The notes below the pieces were generated by a model. It was given only the letters and a program-made list of their open reading frames with translations. It made no database searches and was not told where the DNA came from. A stretch of 64,000 nucleotides of DNA, from assembly GCA_977006965.1 (NCBI GenBank), contig OZ345375.1:1426001-1490000 (forward strand), in the 5' to 3' direction. Source of the stretch: Phymatolithon calcareum (taxonomy: Eukaryota > Rhodophyta > Florideophyceae > Hapalidiales). Both the position numbers and the translations under genes were made by a program. Shown in pieces: positions 55,040 through 64,000 of the stretch (position 1 is the first letter of the stretch; each line of letters begins with the position of its first letter).

Positions 55040-55660
55040 CATTATACCAGTGTCGCCGCCTCTTGTTTTCGAAACCCAACTGAGTTTGTTTACCTTGGAT
55101 CTACCTGCCGCCAATTACGTTCATTCCTCTACCAAGCACAGCAGTGCTTGATTGAGAACAGTGACGTCTAATGGCTCCCTAGAAGGGATCCGATTAAATT
55201 CTGCCCCGTAATTGACCATTTCCATAATGGAATTAGAACGTGCAAACTTTATAAATTGACAGCTCCCGCCCTTCCGCGTAATCTCCTGAATCAGAACAGT
55301 GAAGCAGTCTAACATGCGGGCTGGACGACGCAAGATTGTTTCTGGCATCAAAAAGTCAACACCAGGAGTGTCCATCGAGGGGGGCATGGCCGTAATGATC
55401 CGGAACAGAGCGAGTTCCCATATACAGTAAATTGATCATTCCACCAGAAGGGGCTCGCTTCCAAGTTGTGACATAACACGCAAGTTGTAACATAACACGA
55501 TAACCGAGAAAAGAAAACATACAATGGCATTTACTTTACCAAGTTACGGACTCCTGTTCCATGCAGACCTACAACGAACAGGATCTGAGAGAGTTTGAGT
55601 CTCGGGTTAACTGAAAAACCCGGTACTATCTCGACTGGGAGTGTGTGTCCCACAGCAAAA

Positions 55661-60190
<4,530 letters not shown>

Positions 60191-60192
60191 TT

Positions 60193-60425
60193 GAAAGAAA
60201 GAAAGGTTGATTTTTATTTAAAAGTTACCAGCGCATCTGTTGACGCTTGGGGCAACTTTCCTAGTGCCAAGAGCTTTTGGCTGGATTCTGTCGAAAGAAG
60301 AGTTTCTTTTTTGTTGTTGGTGCAACACGATTCAGTGGGATACGAAACCCCATCTCTGGTCTCCTTCGGGACCTTGAGGAGGAAAATTACTCCCCTGTGC
60401 TGAGGCACGCAGTGATTACAGGTTG
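60193..60425 (+). repeat. Dispersed repeat R1
   Basis: GAAAGAAAGAAAGGT tract, then TTTTTATTTAAAAGTTACCA and GCATCTGTTGACGCTTGGGG. Homologous to 61749-61983, 62051-62105 and the inverted copies in both tandem units. Confidence 0.65.
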
Positions 60426-60979
60426 CAAGCAATCCTTACTTGTCCACAGCCTGAAACATGGTTTATAGATTAAAAAAGTCCCTAAGTTTACAGGAAAATT
60501 GCCGGCGAAAACGAGGATGCAACTTGATCCCGTTACCGACACCTAATAACACACGCCGCATGGACAAGCATGGTAACCATGCCCGCAGTTGAAACATTCG
60601 CAGCACGGACTGCATAAGGGCATAACAAGATGCTAGGAGCTTGTGCAAGTCCTTTTTTAGGGGTTCCAATACCAAAATGTCGCACAGTACGGTGCAAGCT
60701 TGAACCAACGCAGACCTCCGATGTTATATCTATTTCGGACCTCTCTCAGTGACTGATGAGATTTTGAGAAACTGATGGATATCGGCATCACCTTCAGCTG
60801 CGCAAAACAATGCACTCACGTGCCAACATTCATGACAACCTTATCAAATGGATTGGATTTCTGTTTACTTGAAGCTCCCTTTGTCAATTATCATTGCACC
60901 TGAGAGACTTTTCGTTGCGCTACAATCCTTCGCTTACGTTCTCGTTTAAGTAGTTGATTTCGAACATTTTCTTTTGAAA

Positions 60980-61364
60980 GAGGGGCCTTCTTGAGAATTC
61001 ATCAAAATCGCAGCATAGACCCAGTCAAAAAAGTCCTCATTACCAGTCATTATTTCGTGGACTGGTTACCAGGACGCGGCATAGGTTTTAGGTGGCTGAG
61101 TGTTGATTTGCAAACTTTCGCTTCAGATGTTTCCGCACACTTTTGAGCAAAAACTTGAAACATCACGAAAAGTTTGGTTGAAAAGCAATTCCACTTCCGA
61201 AAACTAAAAATCGTTATGAGAAAAATGTCCCGTAGATGAGCACATCAGCCACGCTAAACCTATGCCGCGTCCTCATTACCAGTGAAAATATTTTGGACTG
61301 GATAGGAGGACTTTTCAAGACTGGTAGTACGGACGCAAAAATCGAATTCTCAAGAAGGTCCCTC
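60980..61364. mobile_element. 385-bp MITE, copy 2 (inverted relative to copy 1)
   Basis: The reverse complement matches 42561-42945 over its length: CTTTTTTGACTGGGTCTATG, ACCTATGCCGCGTCCTCGTA-like, GATGTTTCAAGTTTTTGCTC. TIRs GAGGGGCCTTCTTGAGAATT and GAGGGACCTTCTTGAGAATT. Flanks TGAAA and TGACA. Confidence 0.7.
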
Positions 61365-61748
61365 TGACAGTATCAACTGCCATACATTAACAAACGGAGA
61401 AACGCTGAAAATATGTATTCAAGTCTTATGACAGTCATTTTAACAGTGCACATCAGTTTACTTTTAGCTCACGATTGACTAAGAAAGCTCTTGCCTGCGA
61501 AAGGGAAGAATATTAAACGTCATAAAACTCAATGAGCATGGACTTAACAAGTATTTGGCAACAGCTTGAGCGGCAACTGAGAAATGCAAAAATTAACAAC
61601 TGCGTTGCATTTCCTGGACAACTCGCCCAAGGACATTACGAGCACCATCTTCAGTTAGACGAAGAGGACCTCGAGTACTTCTCCCTTGCAGCGACAACCG
61701 TGCGCATTTTCATGCCAAGTGGAAATGCCTTGGTTAAGAAGTGAGCAA

Positions 61749-62105
61749 GAAGAAGAAGAAGAAGAAGAAAGGTAGATTTTTATTTAAAAGTTACCAACGC
61801 ATCTGCTGACGCTTGGGGCAACGTTCCTTGTGCCCAGAGCTTTTGGATGGATTCAGTCTACGGAAGAGTTTCTTTTCTTGTCGGTGTAACACGTTTCAGT
61901 GGACTACAAAAACCCACCTCTGGTCTCCTTCGGGACCTCGAGGGGGAAAATTACACCCCTGTGCTGTGGCACGCGGTGACCGGCCAAGAACATGTTAGAC
62001 TATCCATTAGTGGCATAATACCAAGACCGTCCGAGGCCATGGTGACTGATGAAAGAAGAAAGGTAGATTTTTATTTAAAAGTTACCAACGCATCTGCTGA
62101 CGCTA
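61749..62105 (+). repeat. Dispersed repeat R1, one full and one truncated copy
   Basis: 61749-61983 is a full copy preceded by a (GAAGAA)n tract. 62051-62105 repeats its first 50 bp and is cut short at GACGCT. A frame through both (61847-62170) is protein-like (DSVYGRVSFLVGVTRFSGLQ, GLLRDLEGENYTPVLWHAVT) and restates KVDFYLKVTNASAD twice. The copy at 60193 keeps part of this frame. Whether it is a real TE-encoded peptide or chance is open. Confidence 0.6.
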
Positions 62106-62789
62106 CCATGGTGACTGAGCTGCTGGGCAATTTGATAAACATAGTCTCTTTGGCGATGTTAAGGGTCTGAAGACGTAGAGAATTTATAGTTCCTTCCAAC
62201 TCATCTTGAAATATAAGTTAAAAGCTTCCGAATACACAAGCGTTCTATTATTGGAGAAAGGAGGCAATAAGAACGATTAATCTCTCTCCCAGCAAAAAGT
62301 GCTTTTGTTGGCAATTTTTAAATTACTAGAAGCAGCAAAAAAGAATTCTTTGTAACAAAAAATTCAAGCCGAAAGCCATTCCAATTGTTTAGACGATAAC
62401 TAGGAGTAAGCACGATGAAGGGTGGCGTCCGCCTTCTTATTCTAGGCCGTCGCTTGAAAATTTTCGGCTTGCATCCCGATTTTCTTAATTTTCAGCCACA
62501 TCTGGGCTCGTGGTCGAATAATCGGCGAGACTCCTTCGGAATTAGTAGAGCAAGAAGAAACAAGATTGCAAAGCGTCGTCGACGCACTGCAGGAGGCTTG
62601 CCCCAAGAACACGAAGTAGGAATGTAGGCAAAGCGATTTAGTGCTATGATAAGCCTCTCAGGTACTAAATAGACAACGAGAGCTTGAAGTAAACTCACAT
62701 CCATCCATCCTTCGAACCTAGCTGTGTGGAACTTCCCAGGTCTCAGGCCTCTCTCAACCAGTAACACCGCTGTGCTTTCGTCCTAAAGG
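62106..62789. other. Intergenic, nothing recognised
   Basis: Short frames only. No motif, RNA gene or repeat identified. Confidence 0.4.
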
Positions 62790-63522
62790 CAGTTGTACTC
62801 TCATTACTTCCTGCTTACCGCCTTTACTTTCGTCGGCACAAATTTCTGTTGCATTTCTCCGGAGAACTCAGCAATTGCCGTCAGTTTCGTGTCGTTTTGC
62901 TCCAGCCGCGAACTCCATGCTGTTACATGGTCCTGCAGATGCCATTCTGCGAGCTCCCTTAGCCAAGTTTCATCACACGCGTGGGCGGGTCGGCCAACGC
63001 TAAAGATGAAAATCTTGACTTTCGTGGGTAATCGTTTCGCGGTGGTGCCTGCTTATATGGTGATAAACGATCCATCTGTACGATTTTACTGATGTTGTAT
63101 TTCCCCGTACAACTCATCGATTGTCGGCGATTGTTTTTCGGTATGCCAAAGCCATGTGATCCATTTTGCTGCACTATTCTGCGAATCTCGTTTTGAATAG
63201 TATAGCTTCAACATAAGCATTGGCGAGTCTGCCAAACGTATAACTCTGAAGTTGAAATTCTTTACTATCGTGCATGATCGTTCCGCGGCCATGCTTGTGT
63301 TTACGGAGATTGACGGTACCTTCAACCGCTGCAGGCTGGAGTGACAGCCGGGATTGTTTTATTGAGTTGATTGATTTCCTTTTGTTTGGCCTCCTCTGTG
63401 CTCAGTAGTATCCAAATTTCAACCATCATTTTCCGGGGACCCTGACCGACTGCGCGGTCGTCTGAGAGACCACCAGCGCCGATGTCTGGGTCGTATTCCT
63501 TGATACAAGCATTTCGGGGCAT
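62790..63522 (-). pseudogene. Degenerate retrotransposon gag-like region, two diverged tandem modules
   Basis: The minus strand carries two related segments of about 60 codons. Module 1 (about 63140-63265) has KNFNFRVIRLADSPMLMLK, then SAAKWITWLW and PTIDELYGEIQHQ. Module 2 (about 62830-63015) has KIFIFSVGRPAHACDETWLR, then DHVTAWSSRLEQ and LTAIAEFSGEMQQKF. The A-x-x-W ... F/L ... E-x-Q-x-x-F layout resembles the core of retrotransposon Gag proteins. An upstream piece (63322-63522) is in a third frame. No LTR or pol is visible within the window. Confidence 0.35.
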
Positions 63523-63628
63523 TTGATCCTTAGCGGTGCTATTTTAATAAAAATGTAACGAAGAAGGCTGTTTTCGTCGTTTATCGCACAACTTCCACGG
63601 AATATTTCGAACATTTGGGGTGGTTAAC

Positions 63629-63677
63629 GAGAAGGTTTACCCTCACTCCGCCGTTCGGAGTGCGGGTAAACCTTCTC
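63629..63677. repeat. Near-perfect hairpin, arms about 24 bp
   Basis: GAGAAGGTTTACCCTCACTC pairs with GAGTGCGGGTAAACCTTCTC around a short centre at CGCCGTTCG, with one mismatch. Confidence 0.8.
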
Positions 63678-64000
63678 ATACTGCACTCTGCAGTTTATGG
63701 ATTTCGACTGTTTGCCTTGATCCATATATCATCTCGCGGCACTTGTCTTACACAGCAACATATCATGATAGTGACGAAAGTACTGAAGGCGGCTTACAGA
63801 GGTGTCCTCGTTACATTCTTTAGCAAAACTGCACCAGAGGTCGACTGTATACTTCTGGCGTTAGGGGTCCGTTCGATACTTCGTGAAGTGCGATGGTCTC
63901 ACCATGTACACATAGGAGTCGCATATACTGTTCAGAAGAGAGGCGATTATCTGATAAGAAATGTGATGTGGCGGATTGACTCTGCTGATAATGTACACAG

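Overview
The window looks like nuclear DNA of a photosynthetic eukaryote, most probably a red alga. The reasons are a plastid-type bipartite (transit plus twin-arginine) targeting sequence on the first gene, a plastid-type DUF1350 protein, mostly intronless compact genes with a few short GT-AG introns, and gene-dense blocks separated by old, nested transposons. The species assignment is inference. No bacterial operon structure, rRNA, convincing tRNA or CRISPR array was seen.

Layout. 1-5,450 holds a partial lumen-targeted armadillo-like protein (minus), a secreted cysteine-rich protein (plus) and a bZIP transcription factor (minus). 4,931-35,893 is a tandem segmental duplication. Unit A (4,931-15,421, about 10.5 kb) runs from the 5' half of the bZIP gene to the end of a novel coiled-coil/RS-rich gene. 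Unit B (15,604-35,893) is the same unit inflated by four insertions: a TA-flanked small DNA transposon, a 5.9-kb Ty3/gypsy element inside its left terminal repeat, a 1.1-kb long-TIR foldback element, and a 3.5-kb rearranged chromovirus-type LTR element with identical LTRs. A 180-bp inverted fragment sits at the A/B junction. 36,740-58,070 is a conventional gene block: DUF1350 hydrolase-like protein, IWS1/Spn1, an F-box/LRR-like protein, NDUFAF7-type methyltransferase, casein kinase I, an ELO fatty-acid elongase, a COPI-associated (TVP-like) membrane protein and a DDX5/DBP2-type DEAD-box helicase. 58,074-64,000 and 40,311-43,460 are gene-poor, with MITEs, LINE ends, dispersed repeats and hairpins.

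The housekeeping genes are independent units arranged in divergent pairs (DUF1350/IWS1, NDUFAF7/CK1) and convergent pairs (LRR/NDUFAF7, COPI_assoc/helicase). The most unusual material is structural. Long perfect or near-perfect palindromes are present in one tandem copy and absent from the other. A 55-bp perfect palindrome lies at an LTR boundary with an internal inversion. The 9-mer GTACAGTAC is strongly over-represented. The duplicated coiled-coil gene is intact in unit B and frameshifted in unit A.

Limits: all boundaries and identities were judged by eye. Protein calls rest on recognised motifs, without database searches.
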